Assembly (NCBI RefSeq): GCF_002019595.1
Contig: NZ_KV917369.1
Location: 1,388,417 to 1,452,416 of the forward strand
From: Priestia abyssalis
GTDB taxonomy: Bacteria; Bacillota; Bacilli; Bacillales; Bacillaceae_H
Length of the DNA stretch: 64,000 bases
Reading direction: 5' to 3'
Made by a program: the position numbers and the translations under genes. Shown here piece by piece: positions 17,076 to 26,304 of the stretch (positions within the stretch are counted from its first letter, which is position 1; the number at the start of each line of letters is the position of its first letter). The notes under the pieces are model-generated. The model was not told the DNA's origin and searched no databases. It saw only the letters and a list, made by a program, of their open reading frames with translations.

Positions 17076-17133
17076 TGTCCTTATAAGGCACAAAAAATAG
17101 CGATCAATCCCTATTTTTTGTGCCTGCAGGACA
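17076..17133. repeat. Long imperfect hairpin
   Basis: A nested inverted repeat: outer TGTCCT / AGGACA and inner GGCACAAAAAATAG / CTATTTTTTGTGCC with a 10-base loop. It has no T tract of terminator type and no coding context, so it may be a MITE end or a structured RNA remnant. Confidence 0.6.
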
Positions 17134-17197
17134 TCAGCCTTCTTTAACCAAGGAATTTGTGCTTGTCTTACCATAATCTATGAAGTAAAGAATAACC

Positions 17198-17214
17198 TAT
17201 GCATTATTGCATTA
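17198..17214 (+). promoter_or_regulatory. Activator-site-like inverted repeat (TATGCA...TGCATTA)
   Basis: TATGCATTATTGCATTA resembles the repeat TATGCATTTTTGCATA upstream of the aldehyde dehydrogenase gene. It lies about 170 bases before the -24/-12 promoter of the permease pseudogene, a distance usual for enhancer sites of sigma-54 activators. Confidence 0.55.
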
Positions 17215-17380
17215 ACCTCATCGACATTAAGATTTAGTTAAATATTTGTGTTAAACAATTAGAAATATTTTAATGATATGAATTTTTTATTTTTAAATAT
17301 ATACTTAATACGACAGAATTCGCCTTTTTTATTACATTTAATAGATTGTCATTTTATAAAAAAGTATTTATATATAAAAA

Positions 17381-17396
17381 TTGGCACGAAAATTGA
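17381..17396 (+). promoter_or_regulatory. Sigma-54 (-24/-12) promoter of the permease pseudogene
   Basis: TTGGCACGAAAATTGA: -24 element TTGGCACG and a -12 element TTGA, one base away from TTGC. It lies 115 bases before the disrupted permease start. Confidence 0.7.
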
Positions 17397-17510
17397 AAGA
17401 ATATTTAGTTAAGAGTCGTTTTTTGAAAAGAGGAGATGCTTTATCGGGTGGAGCAGAGCAGAAAAATAAAATTGAAAGCGTTTTAAATGAAATGAAAGAG
17501 GAGGAATGAT

Positions 17511-17998
17511 ATGTGGAGAATGGTGCACGGCTGAATAAATCGTTAAAATTATGGCAAGTTGTAATGATGGGATTAGCATTTATGGCTCCCATGGTTTTGG
17601 GATTGTATCAGATATAACATCCGCGTTGGAACACTCCTACGCTCAATGTTGTGTTAGTCGGGGGTGTTTCATTATCTGCCATATTTTTAGATTTAGTAAC
17701 AGCTACTTCTCTCATTAATTTTGGAGCATTGATGGCATTTACGTTTGTAAACTTATCTGTTATAAGTCATTTTGTTATTCGTCAAAAGAAACATAAAACG
17801 ATAAAAGGATTTTTTAACTATCTCGTGTTGCCCTTAATGGGTGCAGGGACTGTGGGAGTATTATGGATAAGCCTTGAAACGAGTTCATTGATAGTGGGAA
17901 TTGTTTGGGCTATTTTTGGATTTAGCTATCTGACATACCTTACAAGAGCATTTCGAACTGTACCGCCGCAGTTCCAAACGGAAGAGGTACAGGTGTAA
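17511..17998 (+). pseudogene. Putrescine-permease (PuuP-like) paralogue, internally deleted and frameshifted
   Basis: The first ~100 bases (ATG at 17511; [22 protein letters not shown]) match the start of the intact importer at 28193, and the last 115 codons from 17651 ([24 protein letters not shown]) match its C-terminus. Roughly 860 bases coding for the middle helices are missing, and the two parts lie in different frames. The ribosome site and sigma-54 promoter remain. Only a short C-terminal reading frame is left, so no transporter can be made. Confidence 0.85.
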
Positions 17999-18027
17999 TA
18001 TCGAAAATACCAGTCTATGAAACTGTT

Positions 18028-18079
18028 TATCCCGCATTAATGGGCAGCAAGCCTCCCACTGATGGAAGTTTCCTTTATA
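18028..18079 (+). repeat. Short ~50-bp repeat, copy 1 (CCGCATTAA...GATGGAAGTTTCCTTTAT)
   Basis: Contains CCCGCATTAATGGGCAG followed by CCTCCCACTGATGGAAG and TTTCCTTTAT. Related copies are at 26132, 38966, 52580 (partial) and 56577. It follows the permease pseudogene. Confidence 0.75.
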
Positions 18080-18104
18080 AAAGCGGAAAATAGATTATTT
18101 ATTA

Positions 18105-18146
18105 ATAAAAACGCATCTCGAGAGCCAAAGAGATGCGTTTTTATTT
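18105..18146 (+). terminator. Rho-independent terminator
   Basis: ATAAAAACGCATCTC arm, its complement GAGATGCGTTTTTAT, and a following T-rich stretch. It ends the permease pseudogene transcript. Confidence 0.8.
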
Positions 18147-18253
18147 ATTCTTGCCCTGAAATGGTACTTCTTCTAAGAGCAGCCCTTTCTTTTGTTGTGT
18201 TCATGTCCAATACTAGGGGAATACATATGATTCTTCATGCAAAACTGAATAGG

Positions 18254-18270
18254 TCATGCATTTTTTCATA
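18254..18270 (+). promoter_or_regulatory. Activator-site-like repeat upstream of glutamate dehydrogenase
   Basis: TCATGCATTTTTTCATA, one of the variants of the TATGCA...TGCATA repeat, about 100 bases before the -24/-12 promoter. A further CATGCAAAA half-site lies at about 18236. Confidence 0.5.
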
Positions 18271-18368
18271 CGCATGATAGTTCAAATTTCGTTTTTCGAA
18301 GAGAGACGGATAGGTTGTATGATCGATAAACCCTTTATTTCCTTGCATTTGTTTATCATTTTTAACAG

Positions 18369-18385
18369 TTGGCACGAAACTTGCT
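18369..18385 (+). promoter_or_regulatory. Sigma-54 promoter of glutamate dehydrogenase
   Basis: TTGGCACGAAACTTGCT agrees with the -24 TTGGCACG and -12 TTGC elements at the proper spacing. It lies 38 bases before the ATG at 18423. Sigma-54 control of a glutamate dehydrogenase parallels rocG in B. subtilis. Confidence 0.85.
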
Positions 18386-18422
18386 TTATTACATAAGTAA
18401 CAATAAAAAATGAGGTGTTAAA

Positions 18423-19721
18423 ATGACAAATCAATCTGTAAAAATGAAAAATACTGAATCTAAGAAAGAGGTAATAGCTCAGGATAATCCTTTAAAAGAA
18501 TTTCAGGAAAGCCTAAAAGAAGCGAGTGGTATTCTTAATTACCCCACGGAGGTATTTGATTTTTTAAAGAAACCGATGAGATTTTTAGAAGTAAGTATTC
18601 CGGTTCAAATGGATGATGGCACAACGAAAGTTTTTGAAGGATATCGGGCTCAACATAATGATGCGACAGGTCCTACGAAAGGCGGAATCCGCTTTCATCC
18701 TGATGTTACACCAGAAGAAGTAAAAGCTTTGGCCGGCTGGATGAGTTTAAAATGCGGCATTACAGACTTGCCTTATGGGGGTGCAAAAGGCGGGATTATC
18801 TGCGACCCAAGAAACATGAGTTTACAAGAGCTCGAACGATTAAGCAGAGGATATGTCAGAGCGGTCAGTCAAATTGTAGGCCCAACAAAAGATATTCCTG
18901 CTCCCGATATGTACACGAATTCTCAAATTATGGCATGGATGCTGGATGAATATGATCATATTCGTGAGTTTGACTCACCGGGTTTTATAACAGGGAAGCC
19001 GCTTGTGCTTGGCGGGTCAGAAGGAAGGGAAACGGCTACTTCAAAAGGGGTCTTGTATACCCTTCAGTTGGTGAGTGAACTAAAGAATATTCCTATTCAG
19101 GATATGCGTGTGGTTATTCAAGGCTTTGGAAATGTAGGAAGTTATTTAGCTCAATATTTATATGATCTGGGAGCGAAAGTTGTAGGGGTGTCGGATGTTC
19201 TTGGAGGCGTGTATGATCCAAATGGATTGGATATTCCTTACTTGCTGGAGAATAGAGACTCTTTTGGCATTGTTACCAATTTATTTACTGAAAAGATTCC
19301 TAATCAAGAGCTGCTTGAGAAAGAATGTGATGTATTGATACCGGCGGCAATTGGCGGAGTCATTACAAAACACAATGCAGATCGCCTGAAGTGTAAAATT
19401 GTCATTGAAGCTGCCAACGGTCCGACTACTAAAGAAGCTATCAAACTATTGGATAAGAAAGACATTTTAGTTGTACCGGATATTCTTGCCAATTCGGGAG
19501 GCGTCATTGTGTCATATTTTGAATGGTGTCAAAACAATCAAGGATATTATTGGTCGGAAGATCTCGTGGATGAACGTTTAAAAGAAAAGATTACAACGAG
19601 CTTTTTAAACGTTTACCATACAGCCAATCATTTTGGAGTCAATATGAAAACGGCAGCCTATATAGAGGGAATACGTAAAATAACGGAAGCTTCCCGTCTC
19701 CGCGGGTGGGTACGTTTTTAG
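18423..19721 (+). CDS. rocG: NAD-dependent glutamate dehydrogenase (RocG/GudB type)
   Basis: A 432-residue hexameric-type glutamate dehydrogenase converting glutamate to 2-oxoglutarate and ammonium. Visible landmarks: GYRAQHNDATGPTKGGIRFH (substrate entry), LPYGGAKGGI with the catalytic Lys, GPTKDIPAPDMYT, FGNVGSYLAQ (the dinucleotide GxGxxG-like loop) and EAANGPTT; the C-terminus is intact. The length matches B. subtilis RocG/GudB (424-427 residues). The symbol rocG rests on the sigma-54 promoter, since GudB is not usually sigma-54-controlled; the two enzymes cannot be separated by a short look at the protein. It provides the nitrogen end of the polyamine/GABA route. Confidence 0.88.
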   Translation: MTNQSVKMKNTESKKEVIAQDNPLKEFQESLKEASGILNYPTEVFDFLKKPMRFLEVSIPVQMDDGTTKVFEGYRAQHNDATGPTKGGIRFHPDVTPEEVKALAGWMSLKCGITDLPYGGAKGGIICDPRNMSLQELERLSRGYVRAVSQIVGPTKDIPAPDMYTNSQIMAWMLDEYDHIREFDSPGFITGKPLVLGGSEGRETATSKGVLYTLQLVSELKNIPIQDMRVVIQGFGNVGSYLAQYLYDLGAKVVGVSDVLGGVYDPNGLDIPYLLENRDSFGIVTNLFTEKIPNQELLEKECDVLIPAAIGGVITKHNADRLKCKIVIEAANGPTTKEAIKLLDKKDILVVPDILANSGGVIVSYFEWCQNNQGYYWSEDLVDERLKEKITTSFLNVYHTANHFGVNMKTAAYIEGIRKITEASRLRGWVRF

Positions 19722-19777
19722 TTTGTTTTTGACTCATTGGTCAAGCTTATATAACAATTCAAAGGGAGGTTTAGCAA

Positions 19778-20071
19778 TTGAAAATGGAGATTGTATCAGA
19801 GAAAAGGGAGCAGCAGCCTATCCATTATTACTGCCTTTTAACGGATTATTACCGCTACGACTTAATGGTCGCTTATTCAAATCATTTTTTTGGAAAAGCG
19901 GTGGTCACCTCGCTTCAAAATGGCCAAATGGTTCTTTTATGCTCAGAAGATATTGAAGCGGAACAATATTGGGCGCAAAAGCTCGGAATTGAAAAGCAAG
20001 ATGTTGGAGAATTTCGGAACTTTTTTCATTTAATTCTTCAGTCGCAAGGGTATGTAGAGCAATATTGCTAA
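19778..20071 (+). CDS. Small hypothetical protein, DUF3055-like
   Basis: A 97-residue protein starting at TTG with AAAGGGAGG about nine bases upstream. The core DYYRYDLMVAYSNHFFGKAVVTSLQNG, with the pattern YDL...YYGK...L-Q-x-G and acidic C-terminus, resembles DUF3055 (SAV0927-type) small proteins of Bacilli. Function is unknown. It lies between glutamate dehydrogenase and a lipoyl-like protein, all on the same strand, and may belong to the same transcript. The family call is tentative. Confidence 0.55.
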   Translation: MKMEIVSEKREQQPIHYYCLLTDYYRYDLMVAYSNHFFGKAVVTSLQNGQMVLLCSEDIEAEQYWAQKLGIEKQDVGEFRNFFHLILQSQGYVEQYC

Positions 20072-20148
20072 ATAACAAGATTGAGTATAGAAGTATGTGC
20101 TTTGTTTTCTAAAAAATCCTTTAAAATTTAAGAAAGGAAGGGTCCGAA

Positions 20149-20397
20149 TTGTATTATGAGATGATTACAAGTCCATGTCATGGAACGATTGAGAAAGTCT
20201 CAATCAATCAACATTCAAGGGTTTATGAATGGGAGCCGCTTTTTTATGTGAAAACGATTGATGGGGGCACAGAAATTATTAAAATGGGTGTCAGCGGAGA
20301 GGTCCAGTCTTTGGAAGTACAAGAAGGGGACCAAGTCATTCCGGGAATGGTTTTAGCCTATATAAAAGAAGAGATGGTCATAAGTGCAAGTGATTGA
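20149..20397 (+). CDS. Stand-alone biotinyl/lipoyl-like domain lacking the modified lysine
   Basis: An 82-residue protein that looks like a BCCP/lipoyl half-barrel: HGTIEKVSINQHSRVYEWEPLF in the first half, then MGVSGEVQSLEVQEGDQVIPGMVLAYI in the second half, matching the usual VSG-x-V...GD-x-V-x-x-G-x-x-L pattern. The attachment motif (EAMKM or TDKA) is absent; the turn reads KTIDGGTEIIKM. It therefore probably acts as a binding or scaffold domain rather than a cofactor carrier. TTG start with AAGGAAGGG upstream. Confidence 0.6.
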   Translation: MYYEMITSPCHGTIEKVSINQHSRVYEWEPLFYVKTIDGGTEIIKMGVSGEVQSLEVQEGDQVIPGMVLAYIKEEMVISASD

Positions 20398-20524
20398 GTA
20401 TCTAAAAGCGGGGAATCATTGCCTATAAGAACTTAATAAGTGGGCCGCTGATTAAACATTCACTTTATACAGCTATATATAAGGGATTGGCAAGAACTCG
20501 CAAGGGAGATTGTCAATCCTTTAT

Positions 20525-20575
20525 ACGTTGAAAATGTGACGAGAATCACCCTTGTTCTTGTCATATTTTCAACGT
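20525..20575. terminator. Long inverted repeat before the activator gene
   Basis: ACGTTGAAAATGTGAC / GTCATATTTTCAACGT arms, with minor mismatch, flanking an ~18-base loop. It has no clear T tract; it may be a terminator of the upstream small genes or a binding site near the activator promoter. Confidence 0.5.
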
Positions 20576-20684
20576 ACATCCATTGAGATTTGAATGTTAA
20601 TGCCAAAAGAGATTTTAGACTTGATCGAAAGTTCTGTTAAAATGGTAATATAAGAAGTGTGTGCAGCTTGGAGGGGGATGACAG

Positions 20685-22820
20685 ATGTTTTCAATCGAAA
20701 AAGAAAAAATTAGACCCATTACAGCTTTGGCCATCGATCAGATGGAGAAAGAAGATTATATAGAAATCCGTAATATAAGAGAACCATTTTTATTTTTGAA
20801 AAAACAAAATCGATTATTTGCCTACGTTCATGTGAATAATCTTTTGCAGGGAGATGGGGGGAAAGAGAAACTGGAGTTGGAAACGCTGCTTTCCAATGCC
20901 ATTTCCATTGATCATGTATGCCAGCTTAGTAAACATATATCGTTGCCTGTTCTTTTCCAGATTATTGGAGAACCTATTGCGATTGTAAAAGAAGAAACGG
21001 GAGAGCCATCAGGTTATATAAGAAGGGAAGATGTGCTTGCCGAACTGTTTAAACAAGAAAATAAAAGCGTAGATTTACTTAAAATCATTTTAACTTCTAT
21101 TCCGATGGGAATCTTCGTTGTTGATCGTGAAAAACAAATTATTAATTGTAATGATGCCGGCTTGAAAATGATTAAATCAACATCAGAAAAGGTCATGAAT
21201 GTGTCAGCAGAAACGATTTTTAAGGGCAACCATATTCAAAATGTGTTTACGACAGGAAAAACGATTTTAAATCAAATTCAAATTACTGATGAAATGGGCG
21301 TACTGGTTGATTACAGCCCCATTTTTAATCTTGAACAGGAAGTAGAAGGAATTATCATCGTTGTCCAAGATTTGCCGATGGTGGAAGAAATGGCGATGGA
21401 AATTGAATACATCAAAAATTTGAATACTGATTTAAATGCGATTTTATCCAGTATTTATGATGAAATATTGGTGGTCAATCAGAAGGGAGAACTATTGCGT
21501 TTTAGCGAAACGGTTATTCCTGATTTTTGGAATGTCGATTTAAAAGAGCTTATCGGCAAGAATATTCTGGAATTAGAGGATCAAGGCTTATTTACTCCGT
21601 CAGTCACTCGCCTTGTATTGGAAAAGAAGAAAAAAGTATCGATTGTCCAAGAAACGAAAAGCGGGAGAAAGATTCTGGCCGTCGGCAATCCTGTATTTAA
21701 TGAAAAAAAAGAGATTGACCGCATTATCATTGCTTCGCGGGATATTACGGAAACCACACGCCTTCGAACAGAGCTGAAAGAGATGAAAAAAATATCAGAG
21801 CAATATAAAAAGGAATTAGACGATTTCAAAAATAAAGATCGATTCCTAAAAAAATTGATTTATTGCAGTCCGAAAATGGAACAAATTATTAATCAAGTTA
21901 AAAAAATAGCAGAGTTCTCTTCAACGGTTCTGATCAACGGAGAATCCGGCGTCGGAAAAGAAGTGATTGCACAGGCTATACATCAATTAGGAGGACGTTC
22001 TTCCAAACCGTTTCTTAAACTGAATTGCGGTGCGATCCCTGAGAATTTATTAGAAAGCGAATTATTCGGTTATGTAAAAGGATCATTTACAGGTGCGGAC
22101 AAGCAGGGAAAAGACGGTTATTTTAAACAAGCGGACCAGGGAATTTTATTTTTGGATGAAATCGGCGAAATGCCTTTACATCTGCAAGTAAAACTTCTCA
22201 GAGTGCTGCAAGAACAGGAAGTTATTCCAATTGGAAGTACAACGCCTATTAAAGTGGATGTGCAAATTATTGCAGCAACAAATAAAAGATTAGAGAAAAT
22301 GGTTGAAAAAGGGACTTTTCGCGAAGACTTATTTTACCGCTTAAATGTTATTCCTCTCCAGATTCCGCCTTTAAGAGAACGAATTGAAGATATTTCAATG
22401 CTGGCATTTCATTTCCTCCAGCAATTAAATGAAAAATATAATAAGAATTTTCATCTGACACCTGACGCCATTAATGTGTTGGAATTTTATCCATGGCCGG
22501 GAAATGTAAGGGAGCTGCAAAATATGATAGAACGCCTGGTCGTTTCAGCTGATGATCAAACGATTAATGCTGAATTTGTCAGCCAATTTCTTACACTTGG
22601 TTATGACTTTAAAAAATCCAAGCCGGTCATCACAAGAGTAATTCCTCTTCAAGAGGCTCTCGACCATGTGGAAGAACAATTGATTGAGTTAGCGATGAAG
22701 CAATACAAAACGACGACCAAAGCAGCTAAAGCTCTCGGAATCAGCCAATCTTCAGTCAGTCGAAAATATCAAAAGATTGTAAGTGAAAAGGAAATGAAAA
22801 TGGATAACCGTTCATTTTGA
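20685..22820 (+). CDS. Sigma-54-dependent transcriptional activator with PAS domains
   Basis: A 711-residue enhancer-binding protein. N-terminus to ~140: a CBS-like region. Two PAS-type domains follow: one from ~residue 145 (TSIPMGIFVVDREKQIINCND), one from ~255 (ILSSIYDEILVVNQKGEL). The AAA+ domain has Walker A GESGVGKE, the sigma-54 contact loop GSFTGA, Walker B ILFLDEIG and arginine finger region FREDLFYRLNVIPL. It ends in a Fis-type HTH (AAKALGISQSSVSRKYQK). It is the likely partner of the -24/-12 promoters nearby. A sigma-A-like promoter (TTAGAC, 17 bp, TAAAAT) lies just upstream. Such regulators are known for gab and roc genes of Bacillus; its ligand is unknown. Confidence 0.9.
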   Translation: MFSIEKEKIRPITALAIDQMEKEDYIEIRNIREPFLFLKKQNRLFAYVHVNNLLQGDGGKEKLELETLLSNAISIDHVCQLSKHISLPVLFQIIGEPIAIVKEETGEPSGYIRREDVLAELFKQENKSVDLLKIILTSIPMGIFVVDREKQIINCNDAGLKMIKSTSEKVMNVSAETIFKGNHIQNVFTTGKTILNQIQITDEMGVLVDYSPIFNLEQEVEGIIIVVQDLPMVEEMAMEIEYIKNLNTDLNAILSSIYDEILVVNQKGELLRFSETVIPDFWNVDLKELIGKNILELEDQGLFTPSVTRLVLEKKKKVSIVQETKSGRKILAVGNPVFNEKKEIDRIIIASRDITETTRLRTELKEMKKISEQYKKELDDFKNKDRFLKKLIYCSPKMEQIINQVKKIAEFSSTVLINGESGVGKEVIAQAIHQLGGRSSKPFLKLNCGAIPENLLESELFGYVKGSFTGADKQGKDGYFKQADQGILFLDEIGEMPLHLQVKLLRVLQEQEVIPIGSTTPIKVDVQIIAATNKRLEKMVEKGTFREDLFYRLNVIPLQIPPLRERIEDISMLAFHFLQQLNEKYNKNFHLTPDAINVLEFYPWPGNVRELQNMIERLVVSADDQTINAEFVSQFLTLGYDFKKSKPVITRVIPLQEALDHVEEQLIELAMKQYKTTTKAAKALGISQSSVSRKYQKIVSEKEMKMDNRSF

Positions 22821-22884
22821 TAAGGAAACCTCTATAAATAATCACCTCTCTCATTGCGAATAAATGAGAGAATCTTTTACAAAA

Positions 22885-22928
22885 GGGTCCGGCAAGCAGT
22901 ATGCAACTGCTTGCTGGACTCTTTTTTT
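22885..22928 (+). terminator. Terminator of the activator gene
   Basis: GTCCGGCAAGCAGT / ACTGCTTGCTGGAC arms with a short loop, then TCTTTTTTT. A further hairpin (ATCCTTTCAGC / GCTGAAAGGAT) follows at once. Confidence 0.85.
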
Positions 22929-23035
22929 ATATCCTTTCAGCTAAAGCTGAAAGGATATAAAACAGCTGTTTTACAAGAATAAGTCAAAATCTCATCTATT
23001 ACCAAGAAGCTCTATATATGCACTGTTTAATAGAT

Positions 23036-23051
23036 TATGCATTTTTGCATA
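23036..23051 (+). promoter_or_regulatory. Activator-site-like inverted repeat of the aldehyde dehydrogenase gene
   Basis: Perfect palindrome TATGCATTTTTGCATA, 52 bases upstream of the -24 element. The same sequence occurs at 40804, with variants at 17198 and 18254. It is compatible with a sigma-54 activator site of the RocR type, which also uses ATGCAAAA half sites. Confidence 0.65.
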
Positions 23052-23102
23052 GATTTTACATCCCTTTCATGCAAAAAAACGATGAATAACGACACTGCCA
23101 GA

Positions 23103-23119
23103 TTGGCATGGAACTTGCA
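23103..23119 (+). promoter_or_regulatory. Sigma-54 promoter of the aldehyde dehydrogenase gene
   Basis: TTGGCATGGAACTTGCA has matched -24 (TTGGCATG) and -12 (TTGCA) elements. It lies 44 bases before the chosen ATG and inside the longer reading frame, which argues against a start further upstream. Confidence 0.85.
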
Positions 23120-23162
23120 AATATATATAAATGAAAAGATCGACGAGGGAGGAGAAAGAAAG

Positions 23163-24686
23163 ATGATCGATACAACAAATAAGCAAGGTGTCCAGAATAA
23201 GGGGGAAAATAGAATATTAGATTTAAAGATGTATATTAACGGACAATGGAGAGATTCCAGCAATCAAGAAAAAAGGCCCATTGTGAATCCTGCCAACAGT
23301 GATGTGATCGCCTATGCAGCTGAAGGAACGATAGCAGATGCAAGAGAAGCAATCGATGCAGCGAAGGCGGCGTTTGAAAGCGGTGTGTGGTCAGAACTGC
23401 CTGCTGTGGAAAGAGCCTCTTACCTATTAAAGATTGCCGATAAAATCGAAGAAAATCAGGAAGAGCTTACCCGCCTAGAAACGATGGATAACGGTAAAAC
23501 ATTGCGGGAAGCCGGATTTGATGTAGGAGATGCAGCTGCTTGTTTTCGTTACTATGCCGGCCTGATTACAAAGCCGGACGGACATACGTATCACGTCGCC
23601 GATCCGATGCAAGCGATGGTCGTTCGTGAACCGGTAGGCGTGTGCGGACTCATCGTTCCATGGAATTATCCTTTGCTTATGAGCGTCTGGAAAATCGCGC
23701 CGGCTTTAGCAGCAGGAAACACCATTGTGTTTAAGCCATCAGAAGTAACGCCGGTCACACCGACCAAGCTGTTTGAAATATTTGAAGAAGTGGGACTGCC
23801 TAAGGGTGTTGCCAATATGGTCATGGGGGCAGGACCTATTGTTGGAAATGAAATAGCGGCAAGCAGCCATGTGGACATGGTTTCTTTCACGGGGGGCACG
23901 AAAACAGGAAAGCACATCATGAGAACAGCTGCAGACAATATGAAAAAGATTTCGTTGGAGCTTGGCGGTAAATCGCCGAATATCATTTTTGCTGATGCCG
24001 ATTTTGAAACAGCTGTCGATTATGCGTTGTTTGGCATTTATGCAGGTGCCGGGCAAGTATGTTCTTCGGGCTCCCGGATTCTCGTAGAAGAAACAATTTA
24101 TAATCAGTTCGTCAAACGGTTTGTGGAACGTGCCAGCCAAATCAAAGTAGGACCGGGAGATGACCATCATTCAGAAATGGGGCCGCTTGTCAGCCAGCAG
24201 CATATGGAGAAGGTGTTGAAATATATTGAGATTGGAAAAGAAGAAGGTGCCCGTCTTGTATGCGGCGGCAATCGCATTACGAAAGACGGCCTGGATCAGG
24301 GATTTTTCGTGGAGCCGACCGTATTTGTGGATGTAAAACCGGATATGCGCATTGTGCAAGAAGAGATTTTCGGCCCTGTAGTCGTCATTCAAACATTCAA
24401 GGATGAACAAGAAGCAGTTAAGCTTGCAAACGATACGGATTACGGACTTGCCGGCGGAGTATTCACCGTTGACGGGGCAAAAGCGCTGCGTGTCATCAAA
24501 AAAATCCGTGCCGGAATCACGTGGATCAATTCCTATCATCCGACCTACAATGAAGCACCTTGGGGCGGATATAAGCAAAGCGGAATCGGACGCAGCTTAG
24601 GAACATTCGGATTGGAAGAATTTCAGGAAATTAAGCAAATCAATATCAATTTACAAGTGGAGCCGATTGGCTGGTTTGAGAAATAA
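23163..24686 (+). CDS. NAD(P)-dependent aldehyde dehydrogenase (probable 4-aminobutanal dehydrogenase)
   Basis: A 507-residue aldehyde dehydrogenase. Key blocks: VNPANSDVIAYAAEGT, IVPWNYPLLMSVWKIAPALAAGN, cofactor loop SFTGGTKTGKHI, ELGGKSPNI with the general-base Glu, GQVCSSGSR with the catalytic Cys, EEIFGPVV and GGYKQSGIGRSLG. ATG at 23163 has GGGAGGAG upstream. The neighbouring putrescine aminotransferase, 54 bases downstream, makes 4-aminobutanal, so the natural job is oxidation to GABA; betaine aldehyde or other aminoaldehydes are possible by sequence. It is under a sigma-54 promoter. Confidence 0.85.
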   Translation: MIDTTNKQGVQNKGENRILDLKMYINGQWRDSSNQEKRPIVNPANSDVIAYAAEGTIADAREAIDAAKAAFESGVWSELPAVERASYLLKIADKIEENQEELTRLETMDNGKTLREAGFDVGDAAACFRYYAGLITKPDGHTYHVADPMQAMVVREPVGVCGLIVPWNYPLLMSVWKIAPALAAGNTIVFKPSEVTPVTPTKLFEIFEEVGLPKGVANMVMGAGPIVGNEIAASSHVDMVSFTGGTKTGKHIMRTAADNMKKISLELGGKSPNIIFADADFETAVDYALFGIYAGAGQVCSSGSRILVEETIYNQFVKRFVERASQIKVGPGDDHHSEMGPLVSQQHMEKVLKYIEIGKEEGARLVCGGNRITKDGLDQGFFVEPTVFVDVKPDMRIVQEEIFGPVVVIQTFKDEQEAVKLANDTDYGLAGGVFTVDGAKALRVIKKIRAGITWINSYHPTYNEAPWGGYKQSGIGRSLGTFGLEEFQEIKQININLQVEPIGWFEK

Positions 24687-24725
24687 AGAAGAGTGTTTAT
24701 CAAAATATAACCACATAAAAAATAG

Positions 24726-26108
<1,383 letters not shown>

Positions 26109-26131
26109 TGATAGATTTGATGATTTTATAT

Positions 26132-26184
26132 TTTATTCCGCATTAACGGGCAGTAAGTCCCCCACTGATGGAAGTTTCCTTAAT
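26132..26184 (+). repeat. Short ~50-bp repeat, copy 2
   Basis: TATTCCGCATTAACGGGCAG, then GTCCCCCACTGATGGAAG and TTTCCTTAAT. It lies between patA and gabT, apparently within the same operon. Confidence 0.78.
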
Positions 26185-26304
26185 ATTTTGTACCTGTAAG
26201 GCTATAGAAAGATTGTAATAAAAGAAAGCAGATGGACTTTTTACCGGTCCATCTGCGATTTAGAAACCAATTCAATGGATCAGTTATAGGACGGTGTATT
26301 CAAG

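Noticed and set aside
16977..17174. 65-codon minus-strand ORF
   Set aside because: It runs through the long hairpin at 17076, has no ribosome site and no protein-like pattern.
23037..23162. Longer N-terminus for the aldehyde dehydrogenase (start at 23037)
   Set aside because: It would include the sigma-54 promoter itself and adds residues not found in the family; ATG 23163 has a strong ribosome site.
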